From the NCBI GenBank assembly GCA_003833075.1, contig RIAY01000012.1, positions 1 to 64,000 of the forward strand: a DNA stretch of 64,000 bases. The letters run 5' to 3'. Shown one piece after another: positions 34,448 through 41,213 of this stretch. Numbering within the stretch: position 1 is the stretch's first letter; each line of letters starts with the position of its first letter. A program made the translations under genes and the position numbers. This DNA comes from Muribaculaceae bacterium Isolate-036 (Harlan). GTDB lineage: Bacteria > Bacteroidota > Bacteroidia > Bacteroidales > Muribaculaceae. The notes under the pieces were generated by a model that saw only the letters and a program-made list of their open reading frames with translations, was not told the origin of the DNA and searched no databases.

Positions 34448-35038
34448 TTATCCGAAGTAGTTGTCTACATCTATGCGGTTCTTGCTGTAAAGCAGCATTC
34501 CGGCAGCGACATTGTCGGCTTTCTCTCTTCCCAGTTCGGCTTCAACGATTGCAAGCGACCATTTGAGAGCCAGCGCGGGTCCCGCGCCAAGTACGAACTT
34601 GCTGTCGGCAACTACTCTCTTCTCCGAATGGATCGCGCCTTCCATCATATCCTCAAAACCGGGATAGCATGTGGCTTCTCGACCTTTAAGCAGACCCATC
34701 TGTCCGAGCACAACCGCCGGCGAGGCGCATATCGCAGCTATTCTGCCGACCGGGGAGTCGTATTGGTTCTGCAACAGACCGTGCAACGGATCGAAATCAT
34801 ATAGATTTGTGGCACCGGGCATACCTCCGGGGAGTATCAGCCATGCGGCATCCTTGAACAGCGCATTGTTGAATATAAGATCGGCGGTTATGGTAACACC
34901 ATGTGCTCCGGTGACCTGAAGCGATGAAGTTATAGAAACCGTTTTTACGGGCATACCGGCACGGCGTAGAACATCCACTGGGGTCAATGCCTCGACTTCC
35001 TCAAAACCATCGGCAAGAAATACATAAGATTCTCTCAT
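34448..35038 (-). CDS. DJ-1/PfpI-family protein
   Basis: 196 residues. Class I glutamine amidotransferase-like fold. The nucleophile-elbow cysteine is C104 (AAICASPAVV), with the partner glutamate in DGFEEVEALTP (E14-E15) and the family block LILPGGMPGATNL. Closest in character to DJ-1/YajL/ThiJ proteins, for which chaperone, deglycase and oxidative-stress roles have been proposed. Transcribed towards the YigZ gene from its own promoter region. Confidence 0.9.
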   Translation of the reverse strand: MRESYVFLADGFEEVEALTPVDVLRRAGMPVKTVSITSSLQVTGAHGVTITADLIFNNALFKDAAWLILPGGMPGATNLYDFDPLHGLLQNQYDSPVGRIAAICASPAVVLGQMGLLKGREATCYPGFEDMMEGAIHSEKRVVADSKFVLGAGPALALKWSLAIVEAELGREKADNVAAGMLLYSKNRIDVDNYFG

Positions 35039-35099
35039 AGCTTTTCGTTTTAATTCATTAGTGATAGTGTATATGTGTGTAATCTCTCTAACTCATTTA

Positions 35100-35107
35100 C
35101 AAAGATA
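35100..35107 (-). promoter_or_regulatory. -7 promoter element of the DJ-1 gene
   Basis: Minus-strand TATCTTTG about 62 nt before the DJ-1 ATG. No TTTG at the expected -33 position. Confidence 0.35.
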
Positions 35108-35232
35108 ACAAAATATTCAGAATATTTGTAAATATTATTCAAAATATTTTTTCAGATTACAATTTTACTACACAATTCACCTGTCAGGCATCATCCTCCT
35201 TTCGTGTTGCCAAACCTGCGAATACCGTTTTG

Positions 35233-36045
35233 TCACATCGCGAATACATTGAAGCCCCCGTCTACAACAGCTACTGTTCCTGTCACAAACGATGACGCGT
35301 CGGAAATAAGATACTGAATTGTGCCGCATAGCTCCTCAGCGCGTCCGAAACGCTTGAACGGTGTCTGACGTATCACGTCCTGACCACGTTCTGTATAGCT
35401 GCCGTCGGGATTGGTGAGCAGACTGCGGTTCTGATTTGTAAGGAAGAAACCGGGAGCAATGGCATTCACACGTATCTCTGGCGAGAATTTTACAGCCACC
35501 TCGTTAGCCATAAACGCCGTGAAATTTGAGATTCCCGCTTTCGCTGCCCCGTAACCCATCACTCTGGTCAGCGGTCGGAAAGCAGCCATCGAGGAGAAGT
35601 TGACAATCGTTCCTTTCCCCGCCTTGATCATAGGTTTGAGAAACACCTGCGTCGGTATTACGGTTCCGGTAAGGTTCACATTAAGCACCCTCTCGAATTC
35701 CGAGACATTGACATCAAAAAACGTACCTGAGGGAGGAATTGTGGCTCCAGGCATATTCCCCCCGGCGGCATTCAATAGGGAGTCAACCTTGCCGTAGGCG
35801 GCAAGAATATCGGCACAATTACGCTCCACCACATCTTTGTCCATCACATCTGTGACAAGAAACATGGCTTCACCTCCGTTATCCTTTATCTCCTTGACTA
35901 TGGCATCGCCCTCTTCCTTGCGACGGCCGAGAATCACAACCTTCGCACCTTCGGAGGCAAGATACTTGCCTATGCAGCTGCCGAGCACACCGGTGCCCCC
36001 GGTGATGACCACCACCTTATCCTTAACTGAAAATATATTGCTCAT
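35233..36045 (-). CDS. uxuB: SDR-family oxidoreductase, probable D-mannonate oxidoreductase (fructuronate reductase)
   Basis: 270 residues, short-chain dehydrogenase: TGGTGVLG (15-22), NAAGGNMPG, the catalytic SSMAA...GYGAAKAG region and a C-terminal TGTVAVVDGGFNVF. The long loop around GATIPPSGTFFDVNVSEFERVLNVN (two blocks) is typical of the SDR-type UxuB found next to UxuA in Bacteroidetes. It would interconvert D-fructuronate and D-mannonate. The assignment to mannonate rests mainly on the neighbour uxuA, 100 nt upstream on the same strand, with a G-rich repeat between them. Confidence 0.8.
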   Translation of the reverse strand: MSNIFSVKDKVVVITGGTGVLGSCIGKYLASEGAKVVILGRRKEEGDAIVKEIKDNGGEAMFLVTDVMDKDVVERNCADILAAYGKVDSLLNAAGGNMPGATIPPSGTFFDVNVSEFERVLNVNLTGTVIPTQVFLKPMIKAGKGTIVNFSSMAAFRPLTRVMGYGAAKAGISNFTAFMANEVAVKFSPEIRVNAIAPGFFLTNQNRSLLTNPDGSYTERGQDVIRQTPFKRFGRAEELCGTIQYLISDASSFVTGTVAVVDGGFNVFAM

Positions 36046-36089
36046 ATTCGAATTCCTTTAATTCCACCTCAAAAAGAGTCAAAATCCAT

Positions 36090-36162
36090 CCCTATTCCGC
36101 CCCATCCAGCCCCATATCACCCCATCCAGCCCCATATCACCCCATTCAAGCCCCCTCATTCA
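36090..36162. repeat. C-rich/G-rich intergenic repeat, copy 2, overlapping the uxuA stop
   Basis: Contains two exact tandem 20-mers at 36101-36120 and 36121-36140, preceded by CCTATTCCG and followed by a third degenerate unit that includes the last uxuA codons (stop at 36146). On the minus strand, which is the mRNA sense here, GGGG tracts recur every 10-11 nt. The first 15 bp match copy 1 at 29303. Confidence 0.8.
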
Positions 36163-37309
36163 CAGCAGCCATCACCCCTGATATCATGCCGAGTGCTAGC
36201 ATTCTTCCATGGAATGAATAGCCTGCATTATAACCCATCTCTCCGTCTCCGAGCATCAGCGGGGCGTGATCGATACGCATCGGCACTCCCGGACGCCCTT
36301 TCTCAAATATCCTTACCACCTCGATCAGTCTTGGATCAAGGTGTGTGGACTCCTTGAAATCTCCATTCGACAGAACCTTACATATTCGGGCATGAACGAA
36401 GTGGGTGCGCGAGGCATATTTACGCGCAAGCTCCACCACATCGTTGTGTGCTCCTGCGCTCAATGAACCGGCACAGAATGTAAGTCCGTTGTGCGGGTTG
36501 GGCACAGCGTCAAGAAATGCTCTGATATCTGCATCGCAGGTAACAATCCTGGGCAACCCGAGAATCGGCATCGGCGGATCATCGGGATGAACGCACATGT
36601 CTATGCCGTATTCGTCGCATACGGGCATAATTGCATTGAGGAAATATGCCATGTTGGCGCGGAGACGGTCTGCATCTATACCTTTATATAATTCAAGAAG
36701 TTCGCGGAATTTATTAACCGGCTCAAGATCATCTTCGGTGATATTGCCGTTGACAAAACCCTGCGTCTTGACTATGATATTCTCCACCAGACGATGCTCG
36801 GCATCCTTATCCATTCGGGGCGCCACTTCCTCGCGCATACGGCGGAGTGTCTCTTCGTCATAATCCTGCGCCGCATTTTCGCGCTTAAGAATATTGATGT
36901 CGAAATAAGCAAACTCCGCTCTGTTGAAATAAAGATTCGAAGTGCCGTCGGGATTTGGATATTCGAGATCGGTCCTCGCCCAGTCAAGCACCGGCATGAA
37001 GTTATAACATATGGTCTTTATTCCGGCTTTGCCGAGGTTTCTAAGACTCTCCTTATAATTCTCTATCAGTTGATCGCGGTCAGAACCTCCGTATTTGATC
37101 GACTCGCTCACCGGAAGACTCTCCACCACCGACCAGCGCAGACCATGCTCTTCGATGAAGTTTTTCATTTTTACAACTTCCTCTTCGCTCCATATCTCTC
37201 CGTTGGGTATATGATGAAGTGCCGTAACTATCCCCTCCACACCGATCTGACGCAACATGTCGAGGGTTATCTTATCGTTGGGTCCGAACCAACGCCACGT
37301 TTTTTCCAT
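36146..37309 (-). CDS. uxuA: Mannonate dehydratase
   Basis: 387 residues. It dehydrates D-mannonate to 2-keto-3-deoxygluconate in hexuronate breakdown (Mn-dependent, cytosolic). Family blocks seen: KTWRWFGPNDKITLDMLRQIG at the start (two parts), VTALHHIPNGEIW, the metal-site region CVHPDDPPMPILGLPRIV, NGLTFCAGSLSAG and HARICKVL. The last residues (AVNEGA) are encoded inside the C-rich/G-rich repeat. KDG kinase and aldolase, needed downstream, are not in the window. Confidence 0.95.
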   Translation of the reverse strand: MEKTWRWFGPNDKITLDMLRQIGVEGIVTALHHIPNGEIWSEEEVVKMKNFIEEHGLRWSVVESLPVSESIKYGGSDRDQLIENYKESLRNLGKAGIKTICYNFMPVLDWARTDLEYPNPDGTSNLYFNRAEFAYFDINILKRENAAQDYDEETLRRMREEVAPRMDKDAEHRLVENIIVKTQGFVNGNITEDDLEPVNKFRELLELYKGIDADRLRANMAYFLNAIMPVCDEYGIDMCVHPDDPPMPILGLPRIVTCDADIRAFLDAVPNPHNGLTFCAGSLSAGAHNDVVELARKYASRTHFVHARICKVLSNGDFKESTHLDPRLIEVVRIFEKGRPGVPMRIDHAPLMLGDGEMGYNAGYSFHGRMLALGMISGVMAAVNEGA

Positions 37310-37335
37310 ATTAGTCCGAATAGCTGATTTTTCTG

Positions 37336-37343
37336 CAAAAATA
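37336..37343 (-). promoter_or_regulatory. -7 promoter element of uxuA
   Basis: Minus-strand TATTTTTG 27 nt before the uxuA ATG; no clear -33 TTTG. Confidence 0.35.
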
Positions 37344-37396
37344 GCAAATCTTTCTTAAAACGCATCATTCCCCATATCCATTTTGCGCAACCCTCT

Positions 37397-37428
37397 TTTG
37401 CTTATTTCTGAATATTTCACTAAATTTG
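37397..37428 (+). promoter_or_regulatory. Promoter of apbE
   Basis: TTTG (37397-37400), 20-nt spacer, TAAATTTG (37421-37428): exact Bacteroidetes consensus. The leader to the ATG at 37459 is about 25 nt. Confidence 0.75.
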
Positions 37429-37458
37429 AATTGCTAAACCACCTGTAACATCAATTTA

Positions 37459-38469
37459 ATGCATAGCAATATAAAATCAGTTACCTTTTTTCTGACATCC
37501 GTTGCCTTTGTCTTCCTTTCTTCAGGCTGCGGCAGCGGCAGTCATGATTCCTCCTGGCAAAAAAAAGAGGGGTTGGTATGGAACACTTCCTATCATATCA
37601 CATACAACGGAAGGAAGGAACTTGGCGATTCTATTGTCGCCATACTCGACAGAGTCGGCAAATCTCTGTCGGTATTCGACACAACATCGCTTGTAAGCCG
37701 GGTCAATTCGCTGGAATCCACACGTATAGACGATGATTTCATACGCGTATACAGTATGTCGAAGAAAATCAATGAAATCACGGAAGGAGCGTTCGACCCC
37801 ACATTATCACCTCTTATTTCGGCTTGGGGATTCGGAAGCAGCCACAAGGCTTCTCCCGACACGTTGCATATCGACTCCATCCTGAGATATACAGGCATCG
37901 GGAAAACACATATCTATGGAGACTCCATTTTCAAGGATGACATCCGCATCGAGTTTAACTTCTCGGCAATAGCCAAAGGTTACGGTTGCGATGCCATAGC
38001 CGAAATGCTGGAAAGAAACGGAGCGAGCGACTTCCTCGTGGAAATAGGTGGAGAAATTATGATGAAAGGGAGAAATCCGGAGGGATCGGCATGGAGAATC
38101 TCTATCGACCGTCCTATCCTCTCCAATGACCGAGAGATACACGATTCTCAGGAAATAATCAGCATCTCTGACGCGGGAATAGCGACTTCGGGGAATTATC
38201 GCAATTTCCACCGCTCATCTTCGGGTGAGACTTACGGACATACAATCTCCGCATTTACCGGGCGACCGGTTTCCACTGATGTCATTTCAGCAACAGTAGT
38301 CGCTTCCTCGGCGATGGAAGCCGACGGATTTGCAACAGCTTTCATGGCGATGGGAAGCGAAAAGGTCAAGTCTGTCAACAGCAAGCTCGGATTGCCGGTG
38401 ATGCTTGTTCTCTCGGACTCCACGACATGGACATCCCCCCGATTCAAAAGCATGATACAGAAGAAATAA
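37459..38469 (+). CDS. apbE: FAD:protein FMN transferase (ApbE family), lipoprotein
   Basis: 336 residues. It attaches FMN covalently to threonine of proteins such as the NqrB, NqrC and RnfG/D subunits. A lipoprotein signal with lipobox LSSGC (Cys about 24) places it at the periplasmic face. Seen: NTSYHITYNG, the FDPTLSPLISAWGFG block, FNFSAIAKGYGCDAIAE, TSGNYRNF, and GHTISAFTGRP followed by ASSAMEADGFATAFM, which carries the metal-binding residues. It lies 24 nt before rmuC, probably cotranscribed. Confidence 0.94.
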   Translation: MHSNIKSVTFFLTSVAFVFLSSGCGSGSHDSSWQKKEGLVWNTSYHITYNGRKELGDSIVAILDRVGKSLSVFDTTSLVSRVNSLESTRIDDDFIRVYSMSKKINEITEGAFDPTLSPLISAWGFGSSHKASPDTLHIDSILRYTGIGKTHIYGDSIFKDDIRIEFNFSAIAKGYGCDAIAEMLERNGASDFLVEIGGEIMMKGRNPEGSAWRISIDRPILSNDREIHDSQEIISISDAGIATSGNYRNFHRSSSGETYGHTISAFTGRPVSTDVISATVVASSAMEADGFATAFMAMGSEKVKSVNSKLGLPVMLVLSDSTTWTSPRFKSMIQKK

Positions 38470-38493
38470 TAAAAAACAAACTGCTAAAAATCA

Positions 38494-39588
38494 ATGATAG
38501 AAGCATTAATTGCACTAAGCATAGTTCTAAGCATCGCAGTGATAGCGTTGCTGCTCTATTTCCGCAGCCGCATGGCAGCCATGGGCAAAGAGTCTGAACA
38601 GAGTTTCAGGATTATGGCAGCCGAATCGCTCGAACGCAATGCCCGCACTCTCCAGCAGAACAACGCCGAACAACTGGTCTCAATTCTATCACCGCTGAGA
38701 ATGAGAATCGAGGATTTTAACCGCGAGATGGAAAAGAGTTACACAGATGCGGCTGCGTCACGCCGTTCTCTCTCCGACCAGATAGAAAGACTGACACGTC
38801 TCAACCTTACCATCGGAGAAGAGGCGCGCAACCTTTCCTCCGCCCTTCGCGGAAACAATCGCGTGCAGGGTCAATGGGGTGAAACCGTGCTGGAGTCTCT
38901 GCTTGAACGTGCCGGACTCAAAAAAGGCATAAACTTCGACACTCAGGTGACTCGCGATTCAGAAGGAAATTCACTCCGCGATGACGACGGTAGATTTCTC
39001 CGCCCCGACATGGTGATATTTCTGCCCGACAATCGCAATATTATCGTGGACTCCAAGACATCGCTGTCCGGTTACCTTGATTTCTGCGAGGCTGTCTCCG
39101 ACATTGAAGCGAAAGACGCTATGAAAAGGCATCTCCTCTCAATCAGAAGACACATTGACGAACTTGCCGCGAAAAAATATCATAAAACCATTGAAAACTC
39201 AGCAGAACTGGTGTTGATGTTCATACCCAACGATGGTGCCATGATTTCCGCCATAGACAATGACGATGCCATAGTCAGTTACGCGCTCGACAGGAAAATT
39301 GCACTTGTCTCCCCTTCTCAGATTATGAGCGTAATAATGCTTGTTGCGCAGATATGGCGCAAGGAGGCGCAAGACCGAAACGCGACAGAAATCGCAAGAC
39401 TCGGGGGACTGCTTTATGATTCGGCGAAAGATTTCCTTTCCGACCTACAGAGCATCGAAAAGAATCTCGCCGCAGCCCACCGCAGCTACGAATCAGCACT
39501 TTCGCGACTCACCTCCGGCTCACGCAGCTTCCTCGCCCGCGCCGAACGCCTCCGCGACCTCGGTGCAAAAACCTCCCGCCGACCCTGA
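38494..39588 (+). CDS. rmuC: DNA recombination protein RmuC
   Basis: 364 residues. N-terminal membrane anchor (about 3-24), coiled coil (about 35-120), then the RmuC domain of the PD-(D/E)XK superfamily: GQWGETVLESLLERAGL, FLRPDMVIFLPDNRNIIVDSK (two blocks, with the D and DSK residues) and LVLMFIPNDGAM. In E. coli it limits inversion at short inverted repeats; nuclease activity is predicted, not shown. That is of note in a window with many long palindromes. Confidence 0.94.
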   Translation: MIEALIALSIVLSIAVIALLLYFRSRMAAMGKESEQSFRIMAAESLERNARTLQQNNAEQLVSILSPLRMRIEDFNREMEKSYTDAAASRRSLSDQIERLTRLNLTIGEEARNLSSALRGNNRVQGQWGETVLESLLERAGLKKGINFDTQVTRDSEGNSLRDDDGRFLRPDMVIFLPDNRNIIVDSKTSLSGYLDFCEAVSDIEAKDAMKRHLLSIRRHIDELAAKKYHKTIENSAELVLMFIPNDGAMISAIDNDDAIVSYALDRKIALVSPSQIMSVIMLVAQIWRKEAQDRNATEIARLGGLLYDSAKDFLSDLQSIEKNLAAAHRSYESALSRLTSGSRSFLARAERLRDLGAKTSRRP

Positions 39589-39639
39589 CAATATAAAAAA
39601 GATTATATACATTTAATTATGATTTTACTGGATTTTTCG

Positions 39640-39647
39640 TATATTTG
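39640..39647 (+). promoter_or_regulatory. -7 promoter element of the toxin-antitoxin operon
   Basis: TATATTTG matches TAnnTTTG. The start would be near 39651, about 12 nt before the palindrome at 39663. A TTTG at the -33 position is not evident. Confidence 0.4.
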
Positions 39648-39662
39648 CAAATCGAAGTAATT

Positions 39663-39688
39663 CAACAATGGCAAATTTGCAAATGTTG
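39663..39688 (+). promoter_or_regulatory. 26-bp near-perfect palindrome, candidate antitoxin operator
   Basis: Centred on 39675/39676, 11 of 13 positions per arm are complementary, with outer CAACA/TGTTG and core GGCAAATTTGCA. It lies between the -7 box and the antitoxin ATG at 39696, the usual place for an operator bound by an HTH antitoxin dimer. Confidence 0.55.
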
Positions 39689-39695
39689 TAGTATT

Positions 39696-40121
39696 ATGAT
39701 AAGCGTTTTCGATATATATAAAGGGATTCCGATAGGAACAATAATTAAAAGAGATCTCAAAAAAAGAGGGATCTCCCAAATTGCCTTATCTCGATCCATT
39801 GGCATATCATATAAAACACTAAATCGTATCATAAACAATCACCGCACAATTGAAAACACATACGCAATAAAGATTGAAAAGATTTTGAATTATGAGCCAT
39901 CTTTTCTCATTAACTTACAGAATTATATAATTCAAAGAGACAAGAATCAGAAATCAATTTTTTTATACGGCACCACTCCTATAATACGCAAATGTGTGTT
40001 CTGGGATATTGACATGAATAAACTTGATTGGCGTAAGAACAAAAACTTCATCATTAACCGCGTTTCCCAATACGGCAATACTTCAGAAAAATCTGCCATA
40101 AATGAATTTTATGGTCTATAA
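39696..40121 (+). CDS. HTH (XRE-type) antitoxin with DUF6922-like C-terminus
   Basis: 141 residues from the ATG at 39696; an in-frame TTG at 39645 would start inside the promoter region. Residues about 12-65 form an XRE helix-turn-helix (LKKRGISQIALSRSIGISYK, then TLNRIINNHRTIE). Residues about 97-141 (IRKCVFWDIDMNKLDW, then NFIINRVSQYG) resemble the DUF6922 segment FWDxDxxxIDWxKxxxFIIxRV, which in other Bacteroidetes is a separate small protein before AbiEii-type toxins. So the antitoxin joins DNA binding and toxin-neutralising parts. The gene is AT-rich against its neighbours, consistent with transfer. Gap to the toxin gene: 13 nt. Confidence 0.75.
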   Translation: MISVFDIYKGIPIGTIIKRDLKKRGISQIALSRSIGISYKTLNRIINNHRTIENTYAIKIEKILNYEPSFLINLQNYIIQRDKNQKSIFLYGTTPIIRKCVFWDIDMNKLDWRKNKNFIINRVSQYGNTSEKSAINEFYGL

Positions 40122-40134
40122 CTCATAATCTATT

Positions 40135-40800
40135 ATGCCATTACATCTAAAAACTGTAACCCCTGCTCTCAAAGAAATTCTTTATGAATTAATGGATTGC
40201 AGTTTATTTAAACCATTCAGATTAGTTGGAGGAACCAATCTATGTCTACGCTTTGGATATAGATTATCTTCCGATATAGACCTTTTTACTGATGCTGAAT
40301 ACGAAAGCATTGATTTCAATAAAATTGAAAATTTCCTTCAATCTAAATTTCCGTTTTATGATTGCAACGACAAACAAAAGATTGTGGGCATGGGAAGGGC
40401 ATACTATATTGGATATGATGAAAATAATATAATCAAATTAGATTTAATGTATGAGAATGATCCTTTTTTAAGACCGGAAGAAACAATCGAGGGAATAAGA
40501 ATGGCAGATGTTGAAGAAATAGCGATTATGAAACTTGATGCCATTTATACAGGTGGAAGGAAAAAAGACTTTTGGGATCTGCATTATCTTCTATTCGATC
40601 TTGGAATGGATTTATATTACTTAATCCAAAGCCATTCTGACCGATTCCCTTATACGCATGACTATGCTGAAATGATTCAGAACTTGCTGAATTTTGACAA
40701 AGCCGATAATGAACCCGACCCAATTTGCCTACTTGGAAAATCCTGGGATCTGATCAGAATGGACATTATTGATTCAGTAAGCAAATTACCTCTTCCTTAA
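40135..40800 (+). CDS. Nucleotidyltransferase AbiEii/AbiGii-type toxin
   Basis: 221 residues. The polymerase-beta-type nucleotidyltransferase motif is clear: VGGTNLCLRFGYRLSSDIDL (31-50) with S46, D47 and D49, a third acidic residue at D103 (KLDLMY), and the family block MKLDAIYTGGRKKDFWDLHYLL. AbiEii proteins transfer nucleotides to tRNA and act in type IV (or VII) toxin-antitoxin and phage-abortive systems. It follows the antitoxin by 13 nt. Composition is AT-rich. A PD-type repair role is unlikely. Confidence 0.85.
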   Translation: MPLHLKTVTPALKEILYELMDCSLFKPFRLVGGTNLCLRFGYRLSSDIDLFTDAEYESIDFNKIENFLQSKFPFYDCNDKQKIVGMGRAYYIGYDENNIIKLDLMYENDPFLRPEETIEGIRMADVEEIAIMKLDAIYTGGRKKDFWDLHYLLFDLGMDLYYLIQSHSDRFPYTHDYAEMIQNLLNFDKADNEPDPICLLGKSWDLIRMDIIDSVSKLPLP

Positions 40801-40952
40801 ATGGTAAGTTAAATTTCTATTCCTTCCCCCGCAGGCGTAGCCGATTGAGTGAAGACACCTCAATAGTACAATCTATCCATATTTCAAGCGTAAATTTTAA
40901 CTATTCACACGTTTCCATAAGGATGATGTACAACGTACTTATATAATTTGTC
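40801..40952. other. AT-rich gap after the toxin gene
   Basis: No gene, clear terminator or repeat is visible. Together with the weak frame at 40953-41174 it makes a 413-bp stretch between the toxin stop and the patatin stop, with base composition like the toxin-antitoxin genes, suggesting a common acquired block. Confidence 0.4.
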
Positions 40953-41174
40953 TTATTTATTAATTGTGCAAATTTTAAAAAGATTGAATGGCCAATTTAT
41001 ATTTTTATAGTATCTATCATAAATATAAGAATACTGCAGAGGATCAACCCATCTCCATGAATCAACATCATATTTAGTATTTCTATATTTATCAATATCT
41101 TTCATCGCTTCTGAAATTCGCAATTTATTTAATTTACACTGATCCGTTTTGCCCTCCATTGTATGAAATGTCAT
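40953..41174 (-). CDS. Hypothetical small protein, possibly a gene remnant
   Basis: I do not recognise it. The frame from the ATG at 41174 gives 73 residues (start MTFHTMEGKTDQCK). The part KLNKLRISEAMKDIDKYRNT and DVDSWRWVDPLQYSYIYDRYY has a protein-like composition, with aromatic residues clustered in the second half, and no signal peptide or membrane segment. Codon use is AT-rich. It starts 40 nt after the patatin stop on the same strand. It may be the surviving end of a larger acquired gene. Confidence 0.3.
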   Translation of the reverse strand: MTFHTMEGKTDQCKLNKLRISEAMKDIDKYRNTKYDVDSWRWVDPLQYSYIYDRYYKNINWPFNLFKICTINK

Positions 41175-41213
41175 GTATGCTGTATGAAAACCTCTGAAAC
41201 CTCTCAAGCGTTT

